64,000 nt of DNA from Apodemus sylvaticus (lineage: Eukaryota; Chordata; Mammalia; Rodentia; Muridae), in assembly GCF_947179515.1 (NCBI RefSeq), contig NC_067472.1, forward strand, positions 104,801,506-104,865,505. Direction: 5' to 3'. The stretch's first letter is position 1, and every line of letters starts with the position of its first letter. The notes under the pieces were generated by a model, which did not search any database, was not told the origin of the DNA, and saw only the letters and a program-made list of their open reading frames with translations. A program made the position numbers and the translations under genes. This document shows, in pieces, positions 56,205-64,000 of the stretch.

Positions 56205-56388
56205 TTTTTTTATAAGATGTATTTATTATTATATGTAAGTACAATGTAGCAGTCTTCAGATACCCCAGAAGAGGGTGTCAGATCTCATTTCGGATGGTTG
56301 TGAGCCACCGTGGTTGCTGGGGTTTGAACTCAGGACCTTTGGGAGAGTAATCAGTGCTCTTAACAGCTGAGACATCTCTCCAGTTCTG
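56205..56388 (-). mobile_element. B2 SINE within the L1M
   Basis: T11, AGATGTATTTATTATTATAT ... GCTCTTAACAGCTGAGACATCTCTCCAG: full-length reverse B2. Confidence 0.9.
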
Positions 56389-56549
56389 AAACTTAGTTTT
56401 AAACAATGGTTCCCTGTAATTTTTTATTTATCATCATATAAGTGGGATCATAGCATATTTTCCTTTCATGCCTAGTTTGTTTAACTTACTGTAATGTTTT
56501 CAAGGTTTTTTTTGTGCTGTAGCACTGATCAGAAATTAATCCTTTTATA

Positions 56550-56554
<5 letters not shown>

Positions 56555-56584
<30 letters not shown>

Positions 56585-56725
56585 CTATACATATGTGGAA
56601 GTCACAGACCAACTTGCAGAAGCTTTCTCTCCTTCCACCTTGTGAATTCTAGGGACTGACCTCAGGTTGTCAGGCTTGTGAGACAAGCACCTTTACCTGC
56701 TGGGCCATCTTGTCAGCCGACTCCT
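56555..56725 (-). mobile_element. (GT)n plus B3-like SINE within the L1M
   Basis: (GT)13 at 56556-56582, then GGAAGTCACAGACCAACTTG ... TTACCTGCTGGGCCATCTTG in reverse orientation. Confidence 0.7.
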
Positions 56726-57119
56726 TCTTCGTTAATGATTAGAAAGCCCTCTGCTCTTTGACTGTACATTTCTTGGCTTATCCACTCATCTGCTGATAGC
56801 TGGCAGAAAGTATTTACACCTTTCAGCTACTGAGTAACGATGCTACAAATGGTGTGCTGGTGTCCTTTTGAGTCTCCAGTTCTTTTGGTTTTATTATCCC
56901 TAGAAATTAAATCGTCAGATGACGTGGACTATGTGCAGCTTTCTGAGGAGCCACGGAGCTGTTTTGCACAGTGGCTGCCCCAGCGTCTACTTCCTGCCAA
57001 TGGGACAGCATCTAATTCTCAACATTCTTGGCAATACGTGTTATTTCACTCCAAAAGACAACAAAAGTTATCCTAGTGGGTGGGAAGCAGTTTCTCGTTG
57101 TGTTTAGCCTCTGCATGTT

Positions 57120-57535
57120 TCAGGGTTTGGTTTGGTTTGGTTTGGTTTGGTTTGGTTTGGTTTGGTTTGGTTTGGTTTGGTTTGGTGTACTGGCGGCGTG
57201 GGCCAGGGTGCAGCACATGCTATGGAGTACCCTGGCCTGAGTGTAGAGGTCAGCAGGCAGCGCGAGGGAGCTGGCTCTCCTTCCACCGCGCCGGCTGTAG
57301 AGGCTGAACTCAGGCTGCCAAGCTTGGTGACAAGCACCTTTACTCGCGGAACCATTTTACTGGCCTGTTTGTTCCATTTTGTTTTGTTTTGTTCTGTTTT
57401 GTTTTGAAACAGGGTCTCATTCTTCTGTAGTCCAAGCAAGTCTGGAGCTTATGGTATAGCTCAGGCTGGCCTCAAACTCATTTTAATCCTCCTGCCTTAG
57501 CCTGCCCAGCCTTGAAATAACAGATGTCCTGGTGT
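57120..57535 (-). mobile_element. (TTTGG)n, B3-like SINE and B1 within the L1M
   Basis: A perfect pentanucleotide run (57125-57185) abuts a reversed B3-like SINE (57190-57365, AGGCTGAACTCAGGCTGCCA ... AAGCACCTTTACTCGCGG), followed by a reversed B1 (57370-57535, GAAACAGGGTCTCATTC ... CAGGCTGGCCTCAAACTC). Confidence 0.75.
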
Positions 57536-57589
57536 GGTTTGAGGTGTGTTTTGATTTGCTTTTAAATATATTTTGCTAACACTGAAGTA

Positions 57590-58150
57590 GTTTTATCAAA
57601 GGCAAAGTTACCCAAAGTCTCCTGCCGATTGCAGGCAAAGGGACTTGGGAAGGTGTCTGAGGCTGAGGGGTGTGTGTGTGTGTGTGTGTGTGTAAGGACA
57701 CTCGCTAGGCCTCCCTTCCTTTCCCTGACTCACACAGAAGTCCCTGAGACCCTTCTGAGGCAGTTGTGCACAAGGTAGGAACCCTTCAAATGGTTTCGGA
57801 GAATCAACCTGGAGGTGAGACAACCCTAACAGGGCAAAACGTTTCTTATCCTTTGTCCTTGGGGACACAAGTCACCTTGGAGGAGGCCATCTCTGCTTTG
57901 GCAGTCGCTTGAGATTATCAAGAGTAAACAGGCCCCGAGAGAACAAAACAGAGCAGCATGGACCTGGCAAAGGCTGCCTCTCCACCATGCGATAGAACCC
58001 TAAAACTGCAGAAGAAGATTAGTGTCGTGTTCGCAGGAGACTTAGAAGCGTCTCCTGCTTGTGAGAAAGGCCTAGCTGCATCCCTGGGAGCCCTGAGCTA
58101 TTAGACTGCATCAGAAGACGACCCCTTCCTGAATGGTCATCAAGAAAGAG
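57590..58150. other. Upstream stretch with (GT)n
   Basis: (GT)12 at 57669-57692; the rest is unique-looking with no feature. Confidence 0.5.
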
Positions 58151-58151
58151 T

Positions 58152-58390
58152 CGCTGGGGTTTGAGAGGCGACTCAGCCATTAAAAGCACTTGTCGCTCTT
58201 GCACAGGACCCAGGATTGGTTCCCCAGCATCCACACTGTGGTGCAAAACCATTCCTAACTCCACTTCCAGGAAATCCAATGACCTTTTCTGTCACCAGGC
58301 ACATGATGTTCTGTCACATGATGTTCTGTCACATGATGTGCTTAATACGTGCAGACAAAACACATGAAATAGAATAAATAAATCTAAAAG
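58152..58390 (+). mobile_element. B3 SINE with internal 15-bp tandem repeat
   Basis: GGGGTTTGAGAGGCGACTCA ... TAACTCCACTTCCAGGAAAT ... GAATAAATAAATCTAAAAG. ACATGATGTTCTGTC is repeated at 58301-58315 and 58316-58330, with a partial third copy. Confidence 0.82.
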
Positions 58391-58486
58391 AAGGACAAAA
58401 GGAAAAAAACTGTCCCTGGTTACCTAAAGAGAACTCACCAATAGGAATGCATTTTAGACTCAAAAATTGATTGAAGACTCAAAGCC

Positions 58487-58666
58487 AACAGGGTAGTGGT
58501 GGCACATGCCTTTAGTCCCAGTGCTTGGGGGGCAGAGGCAGGTGGATTTCTGAGTTCGAGGCCAGCCTGGTCTACAGAGTGAGAACCAGGACAGCCACGG
58601 CTACACACAGAAAAACCTGTCTTCAAAACAAAAACAAAACAATAACAAAAAGCAAAAAAAAAAAAA
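58487..58666 (+). mobile_element. B1 SINE
   Basis: GGGTAGTGGTGGCACATGCC ... GGATTTCTGAGTTCGAGGCC ... A-rich CAAAACAAAAAC tail. Confidence 0.93.
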
Positions 58667-58689
58667 GTCGTTAGAGCTCAAGAAACGAG

Positions 58690-58828
58690 TAAGTGGTCTG
58701 TGCAGACCCTCGTCTGCTGATCTCTTCACTTGGGAAGGCTAGGCAAGGGAGTCCCACAACATCAGGACCAGCTTCGTTCACAGTATCTAGTTCCATGCCA
58801 GCAAGGGCACAGGGTGACTCTGTCTCAA

Positions 58829-58860
<32 letters not shown>
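58690..58860 (+). mobile_element. Old B1-like SINE with (AATC)n tail
   Basis: GTGACTCTGTCTCAAAATC passes directly into eight AATC units (58828-58860). Confidence 0.7.
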
Positions 58861-58861
<1 letters not shown>

Positions 58862-59404
58862 GACTGTGAACCTGGATTTTGGAGGTCCTGTGATTCTGAC
58901 CTCTAGTGCTCTGAGTCCTGAAGAGGAGGCCTGGCGCATGGCAGAGCCCCTGGGTGGTTTGAACATTCCTCTGGGGTAGAAGACATAGCCTCCCTAGGGC
59001 CAGATTGACCTGCTGATAAGATCTCTGGAACCTCAAGCAATTAACAGAGGGGTGGAAAATGTGACCATAATTTGTACCTTAAGCCAGTGAAGTGACCATA
59101 CATGTTACTGATAGTTCTTAAATACATCATTTCTGTGGCTCCGGAAGTGAGGCAGAGCACGGAGGCCAGAGAGTATGCTACCCTCTCTGTCCTCAGGCAG
59201 GCACAGGAGGAGGGAGGGCGGGAGTCCAGATCCCTGGCTAGTTTTCAAGTTCTCCTGCTGCTTGTCGTCTTCAGAATCCCACCACAACCAGAACCACACG
59301 CAAGACAGCACTAAAGAACTCCTTCCGATGGGGCCGGCCAGAGGGCAAAGTGGGGAAAGCTCTAGCCTCGCGGGCTCGATGACCTGAGGTCATCCCTGGG
59401 ACTC

Positions 59405-59705
59405 TGGTGGTTTGAATGTGAATGGCTCATGTACTTACTCCTTTTTCGTTAAGATTTAATTCTTATGTATTTTATGTATATATGGGCTCTTTACAAATAT
59501 GTCTGCACACCAGGAGAGGGCGTTGGGTCCCGTTATATATAGCTGTAAGCTGCCATGTAGGTGCTAGAATCAAACCTGGGTCCTCTGCAAGAACAAGTGC
59601 TCTTAACCGATGAGTCATTTCCCCAGTCCCAGTCGATGGAACTGTTTGGGAAGGATTAGGAGCTGTCGTGGTGGTCTTTGAGGTTTTAAAAGCCCAAGCC
59701 ATTCC
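59405..59705 (+). mobile_element. Family X copy 3, split by a B2/B3
   Basis: Left part 59405-59432 (GGTGGTTTGAATGTGAATGG) and right part 59633-59705 (CTGTTTGGGAAGGATTAGGA ... GAGGTTTTAAAAGCCCAAGC) are consecutive blocks of the family seen at 26554 and 45538. Confidence 0.72.
59448..59632 (-). mobile_element. B3/B2 SINE nested in family X
   Basis: AAGATTTAATTCTTATGTAT ... GGTGCTAGAATCAAACCTGG ... CTTAACCGATGAGTCATTTC, reversed. Confidence 0.85.
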
Positions 59706-59993
59706 CAATAAGGATGATTGTCCCCAGGACTGACAACCTGAGTTTAAAAGAAGGTGGAAGGAGAGAACTGACTACAAGTTGTTCTCTGACCACTTCACAT
59801 GTGACCTGCTATGTTTCATAAAAAAGATAAAGGAGGAAGACATATGTTTATAGGAGACATGGTATCGTGGGGAGGAAGGGGGTACCTCTGCGGGCCCATG
59901 CTGAGGCATCCCTTCCCTCTGAGGGACCAGCCATAGGACAGTATAGTACAGAATAGAGTTTATTCAGGACATGGAGAGGGGAGTTGAAAGGGC

Positions 59994-59994
59994 G

Positions 59995-60056
<62 letters not shown>

Positions 60057-60211
60057 GGGAGAGAGAGAGAGAGAGAGAAGAAGGAGGAGGAGGAGGAGGA
60101 AGAGGAGGAGGAGGAGGAGGAAGAAGAAGAAGAAGAAGAAGAAGAAGAAGAAGAAGAAGAAGAAGAAGAAGAAGAAGAAGAAGAAGAAGAAGAAGAAGAA
60201 GAAGAAGAAGA
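59994..60211 (+). repeat. 218-nt uninterrupted homopurine tract
   Basis: (GA)n to about 60078, then (GGA)n, then (GAA)n of about 30 units. No pyrimidine occurs on the plus strand between 59994 and 60211. Confidence 0.97.
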
Positions 60212-60410
60212 TCAGCCATGAGCGGATGGGGGAGGGGAGTGGGAGGAAGGTAAGGGAGCAGGAGCAAGAGAAGAGAGCAAGAGAGTGAGGAGGGGGCAAG
60301 CAGCTCCTTTTATAGTGAATCAGGCACACCTGGCTGTTGCTAGGTAACTGTTGGGTAGAGCCTACATGAAATGCCAACATGACCCATACACATATAATAA
60401 ACAAATAATA

Positions 60411-60599
60411 TAAAAATAATTTTTTTGTTTCTTGGATTTGGTTTTTTTGGAGACAGGGTTTCTCTGTGTAGCCCTGGCTGTCCTGGAACTCACTCTATAA
60501 ACCAGGCTGGCCTCGAACTCAGAAATCTGCCTGCCTCTGCCTCCCAAGTGCTGGGATTACAGGCATGTGCCACCACTGCCTGACTGTAAAAATAATTTT
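60411..60599 (-). mobile_element. B1 SINE with 13-bp TSD
   Basis: Reverse B1 (60450-60586) flanked by TAAAAATAATTTT at 60411-60423 and 60587-60599. Confidence 0.94.
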
Positions 60600-61029
60600 A
60601 ATGACAACTTTTACACATATTAATTGGTTTTATTTACTTTTATTCTAAAGCCAGGATATACAATAGGCCAAATAGAAAAGGTTAGCGTTCCAGTCTGAAG
60701 CAGGCGCCAGGCAAGTACACTACTACTGAGCCACAGCTACAGCCAGAGCCTTGTTCTATAGAGAGGAAAAGGCTTGAAGAAAGCAGAAAGAAAACATACA
60801 AAGTTACTGCCCTTGAGGAAACAAATAGAAAAACAGCTTCAAGCTAACATCTGGGTTATTTTAAGTTACTTCTTTTGTTTAGGGTTAAATAGAGAAAGCT
60901 CAGTTGCTGTTGGCAGCTTGGTAAGTCTGGCTGCTATCTTCCATCTCATCAGATTACAAGTTAGTTTTGTTTTACTTCTAGCACCACCCCATTTTTGTAA
61001 ACGTTTTGTATTATTTGGTTTTCCTGACA

Positions 61030-61096
61030 TAGGTTCTCTGGTCCTCTGGAAAAGTAAGTCGAACTTTTAACCGCTGAGCCATCTCTCCAGCCTCTC
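61030..61096 (-). mobile_element. B2 SINE fragment
   Basis: TTTTAACCGCTGAGCCATCT CTCCAGCC is the reversed 5' head of a B2; the rest is missing. Confidence 0.7.
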
Positions 61097-61139
61097 TGCC
61101 ATAAGAATGGTTTAGATTTAGAGGCTTAGAGCCTTTTGT

Positions 61140-61310
61140 TTCCTTTTGGTTTGGTTTTTGGGGGTGTTTGTTGTTTGGGTTTTATTATGTAGTCCTGGCT
61201 GGCCTGGAACTTTCTATGTAGAATAAACTGGCCTTGAACTCACTGAGATCTGCCCGCCTTTGTTTCCCAGGTGCTGAGTTTAAAAGTATGTACCTAGAAG
61301 GTTTTGTTTT
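61140..61310 (-). mobile_element. B1-like SINE
   Basis: TTATTATGTAGTCCTGGCTG GCCTGGAACTTTC ... CCAGGTGCTGAGTTTAAAAG, reversed. Confidence 0.75.
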
Positions 61311-61547
61311 TATCAACCTATTCCGGAACAAAGAAAATCAGTGCTTGTTGGTGTAGTTCAGTGGTGGGGCACAGGCCTAGCATTCTCACATACACTGCTC
61401 TGAAAAATAAAATTACACTTTTTTTTAAGATTAATTAGGAATGCAATTCAGGAAAACACGAATTGGAACAGTCATGAAAACATACAACCTGTTTTTGGCC
61501 TGGTGTGAGAGCCCAAAATCTAAATCTAAACCATTCTTAAGGCAGAG

Positions 61548-61771
61548 AGGCTAGAGAGATGGCTCAGCAGTTAAAAGTTTGTCTTACTTTTCCAGAGGAC
61601 TAGAGTTTGAGAGTCACCCCCCCCCCAACACACACAAATACATTCTTGTCACACAACTCACAAGTGCTCCTAACTCCTGCCCCAGGATTCAAAACTGCCT
61701 GTACCTCCTGTTTGCAGGATCCAATGCCCTCTTCTGGTCTCTATGGGAACTACATTCACATGTACAACACA

Positions 61772-61802
<31 letters not shown>

Positions 61803-61818
61803 GGGGGGGGGGGATTAA
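61548..61818 (+). mobile_element. B2-type SINE ending in (CA)n(G)n
   Basis: GGCTAGAGAGATGGCTCAGC ... CCAATGCCCTCTTCTGGTCT, then (CA)14 at 61772-61802 and G10. A C9 run interrupts the head at 61617-61626. Confidence 0.8.
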
Positions 61819-61829
61819 AAAATAAGAAG

Positions 61830-62390
61830 AAAAATTGTTAAAATCTTCTGTAATTCTTATCTCCCAGAGCCAATAGCCTGACAGTGATGAATCTAGCTAT
61901 TGGAGCCGCATAGGTGAATCTCCTCTGACTTCTGCTGCCTTCTACCAGAAAACACGCTTGCTTCAAATGCAAGGCACTTTGAAGAAGAAGTTGGAATTCC
62001 CCAGCTCAACAGTTTTTCAGCTGTATGTAAAAAGCATGATTCTATAGGTGGAACTTGGGAAATTTAGAAAGGTGCTTGAGAAGATGCTTTTGGGGAGAAG
62101 AGGGAGATTGTCTTACCAAACAGGCAATCTCCACTTACTCCCAAGGAGGTGACATTTTTTGTTACTCAGGACAGAGCTGAAATGAGGTGTGGGCTCTGGG
62201 CCAGACAAACCCAGTGCTAGCTGTGACCATAGGCCAAGGTGCTAAATTCAGGTATCCCATCTGTTCAGGCTCTCCCACTGTCCCTGTGAGCATATGCCTG
62301 TTATTCAGGCTAAAATAAAAATCTCAATTATGTAAAAGGAATCTTTAACCTGTAGTCTTTTCCATGCCCATCACACACACAAAAAAGTTA
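61830..62390. other. Upstream stretch, no clear feature
   Basis: Unique-looking sequence with no repeat or exon recognised. Confidence 0.45.
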
Positions 62391-62394
62391 AGTT

Positions 62395-62515
62395 GGAGTA
62401 TGTTGGTGCATGTACTTAGTTCCTCAGGAGGCTGAGGCAGAGAGTCACTGCTTGAGTTGGGAGTTCCAAGCTAGCCTAGGTAATGTGAGAAGACCTTGTA
62501 TTGAAAAACAAAACA
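62395..62515 (+). mobile_element. Old B1-like SINE
   Basis: GTATGTTGGTGCATGTACTT ... CAAGCTAGCCTAGGTAATGT ... GACCTTGTATTGAAAAAC. Confidence 0.6.
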
Positions 62516-62727
62516 TTGACTACACCCAAGGAAGAAAGAAACAACAAAAAGAGTAGGGAAAGAGACTAGAGCGGAAACAAGGGTCTGACTCTCCCCCACC
62601 ACAACTTCAGTCAGCAAGCGTGTTCATTTCTCTGTACCAATCCCTTTTTGGACCAGGCCTCCATGCAATGAATCAATGAATGCACTCATCTCCCTGCAAT
62701 ATCTATGTATCTACTGGAGCAACTGAT

Positions 62728-63190
62728 TTCTGGCGCACACCCTTAATCCTAGCATACAGGAAGCAGAGGGAGGAGTATTTCTGGATTTGAGGCCAGCCTG
62801 ATCTACAGAGTGAGTTGTAGGACAGCCAGGGATATACAAAAAAAACTTGTCTTGAAAAGCATAAATAAATAAATTCCACAGGAAGCTGGGTATTGTGGGG
62901 AGGAGCGGAATGGTATCAAGGGACAGAATGGCCTTGAACTCATTCTGAATGCAAGACCTTTGAACTCTCGATCTCTGCCTTTATCTTGAAGTGTTGAGAT
63001 TACAGGCATGTGGCACAATGACTAGCTGTTTGCTTTCTCTCATACCTGCAACATCATTTGTGGTGGTCAGAGGACAAGTTTATGGATTTGGTTCTCTTTT
63101 TCACCCTAAGATGGGTCTGAGGATCAAACCCAGGCCTTCATATGTGCATAGCAAACACTTTACCAACAGACCTATCTCCTGACCCTCAGA
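62728..63190. mobile_element. B1 (+), B1 (-) and B3-like (-) fragments
   Basis: 62730-62872 forward B1 (CTGGCGCACACCCTTAATCC), 62920-63028 reverse B1 (GAATGGCCTTGAACTCATTC ... GATTACAGGCATGTGGC) and 63055-63185 reverse B3-like (GTGGTGGTCAGAGGACAAGT ... AAACACTTTACCAACAGACC). Confidence 0.65.
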
Positions 63191-63254
63191 TCAGGCTTTA
63201 TTAAAAGCTAAAAGCAGGTGTTCAGTTACTTGGAACACTTGAATATTATTAGCT

Positions 63255-63410
63255 GAACATGGTGATGCATGCTTGTAATTACAGCACTTGAAAGGCAGAA
63301 GCAGAATAATTTCAGATTTGAGGTCAGCCTGGTCTATATCGTGAGTTTGAGGGCAACCAAGGTTGCACAGTCAAGACTCTGTATCAAAACAACAAACAAA
63401 CAAAACTTGG
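63255..63410 (+). mobile_element. B1 SINE, diverged
   Basis: GAACATGGTGATGCATGCTT ... GAGGTCAGCCTGGTCTATAT ... ACTCTGTATCAAAACAAC. Confidence 0.75.
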
Positions 63411-63604
63411 AAAAGAGCGTGGAGGGAGTCTCTTTTCTTGGTATAATTATCACGAGTTGGTAGAGGCCATATGAAAGCAGAACCTGGGCTGGGACAAGGA
63501 ACAGGGTGACCAACTGTGACAGTAACAGTGTTGAGGGAACAAGTCATTTAAGAGTAAACTGACCAAAATAAACAGAAAAATCATTTATTAAGAGGATTCT
63601 CCTG

Positions 63605-63750
63605 TAAGGCACTGTGGCTCAGGCCTTTATTCCCAGCACTTGGGAGGCAGAGGCAGGCGGATTTCTGAGTTCGAGGCCAGCCTGGACTACAGAGTGCGTT
63701 CCAGGACAGCCAGGGCTACACAGAGAAGCCCTGTCTCGGGAGAAAAAAAA

Positions 63751-63846
<96 letters not shown>

Positions 63847-63859
63847 GGAAAAAAAAGAA
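63605..63859 (+). mobile_element. B1 SINE with (GAAA)n tail
   Basis: B1 body 63608-63737 (GGCACTGTGGCTCAGGCC ... GGCTACACAGAGAAGCCCTG) followed by a 122-nt purine-only tail (63738-63859), mostly GAAA units. Confidence 0.94.
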
Positions 63860-63887
63860 TTTGAGAACCAGTTAAGAGCATGGTTTG

Positions 63888-64000
63888 GCCGGACAGTGGT
63901 GGCACATGCCTATAATCCCAGCACTCTAGGAGGCAGAGTCAGGAAGATTTCTGAGTTCAAGGCCAGCCTGGTTTACAGAGTGAGTTCCAGGACAGCCAAG
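63888..64000 (+). mobile_element. B1 SINE, cut by window end
   Basis: GGCCGGACAGTGGTGGCACA ... GAGTTCCAGGACAGCCAAG; the 3' end lies outside the window. Confidence 0.93.

Larger units (their letters stand above)
55196..57590 (+). mobile_element. Ancient L1M, interrupted by later insertions
   Basis: Four L1M pieces appear in consensus order: 55196-55420 (ATAACTGTCACCACGATCCA ... TTGTAAGTACCTCAT), 56395-56545 (ATATAAGTGGGATCATAGCA ... TTTCAAGG), 56735-57105 (CTTATCCACTCATCTGCTGA ... TTTTGCACAGTGGCTGCCCC ... TTCTCGTTGTG) and 57535-57590 (GGTGTGTTTTGATTTGC). The gaps are filled by B1/B4/B2, a (GT)n with B3-like SINE, and a (TTTGG)n with B3-like and B1 SINEs. Confidence 0.78.

Noticed and set aside
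57080..57439. VWFGL and KPNQT repeat frames
   Set aside because: Products of the TTTGG pentanucleotide run.
59848..60404. Leu-, Arg/Glu- and Lys-rich frames of up to 146 codons
   Set aside because: Translations of the GA/GGA/GAA tract in different frames.
33000..64000. Exons of a neighbour such as P2ry2
   Set aside because: From human/mouse gene order P2ry2 is expected upstream of Fchsd2, but no seven-transmembrane receptor coding sequence or convincing 5' exon was found here.

Overview
The window looks like nuclear DNA of a murine rodent, probably Mus or a close relative. It is packed with rodent-specific retroposons: B1, B2, B3, B4 and ID SINEs, Lx-type and younger LINE-1 fragments, and B1 copies with the 'GGATTTCTGAGTTCGAGGCC' wording common in mouse. 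Older mammalian repeats (MIR, an ancient L1M) lie among them. There are no operons and no prokaryotic genes. Almost every open frame in the window comes from SINEs, simple repeats or the GC-rich island.

The one confidently recognised gene is Fchsd2 (F-BAR and double SH3 domains protein 2), on the minus strand. Exon 1 supplies seven codons (MQPPPRK, 31917-31937) inside a CpG island. A 1.7 kb intron 1 follows. Exon 2 (30112-30209) continues in phase with VKVTQELRNIQ and ends in ECDLLEDM. I did not find exon 3, so positions 1-30111 are read as the start of a large intron 2. The island (about 31350-32930) holds the presumed promoter, a 43-nt alternating GC/GT tract, a template-strand G-quadruplex motif, a perfect kappaB/ETS composite, a CACGTG box, and a weak upstream ATG whose frame overlaps the true start.

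Layout. 1-14000: intron 2 with SINEs, a 91-bp tandem duplication, a possible retropseudogene trace, two related LTR-like elements and a B1 whose tail has grown into a 168-nt pyrimidine tract. 14000-21500: a LINE-rich block. It includes the 5' part of an L1 (frameshifted ORF1) joined to an AT-rich array of about five 158-bp units, and two very short L1 3' ends with clear target-site duplications. 21500-30100: intron with B1/B2/B3 and a degenerate CA tract. 30100-33000: Fchsd2 exons 2 and 1 and the CpG island. 33000-64000: sequence upstream of Fchsd2 with no recognised gene. It carries most of the MIR remnants, an Lx element split by a B1, a second L1 3' UTR, an ancient L1M broken up by later insertions, and many microsatellites, among them a 218-nt homopurine run at 59994-60211.

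I found no new multi-gene system. The best leads are the 158-bp AT-rich array fused to an L1 5' half, the regulatory grammar around the Fchsd2 start (overlapping uORF, internal donor-like site in exon 2, Z-DNA-prone tract), and a small signal-peptide-like frame at 44989-45171. Family names for repeats come from memory of consensus sequences; copy-to-copy comparison and target-site duplications were read directly from the sequence.
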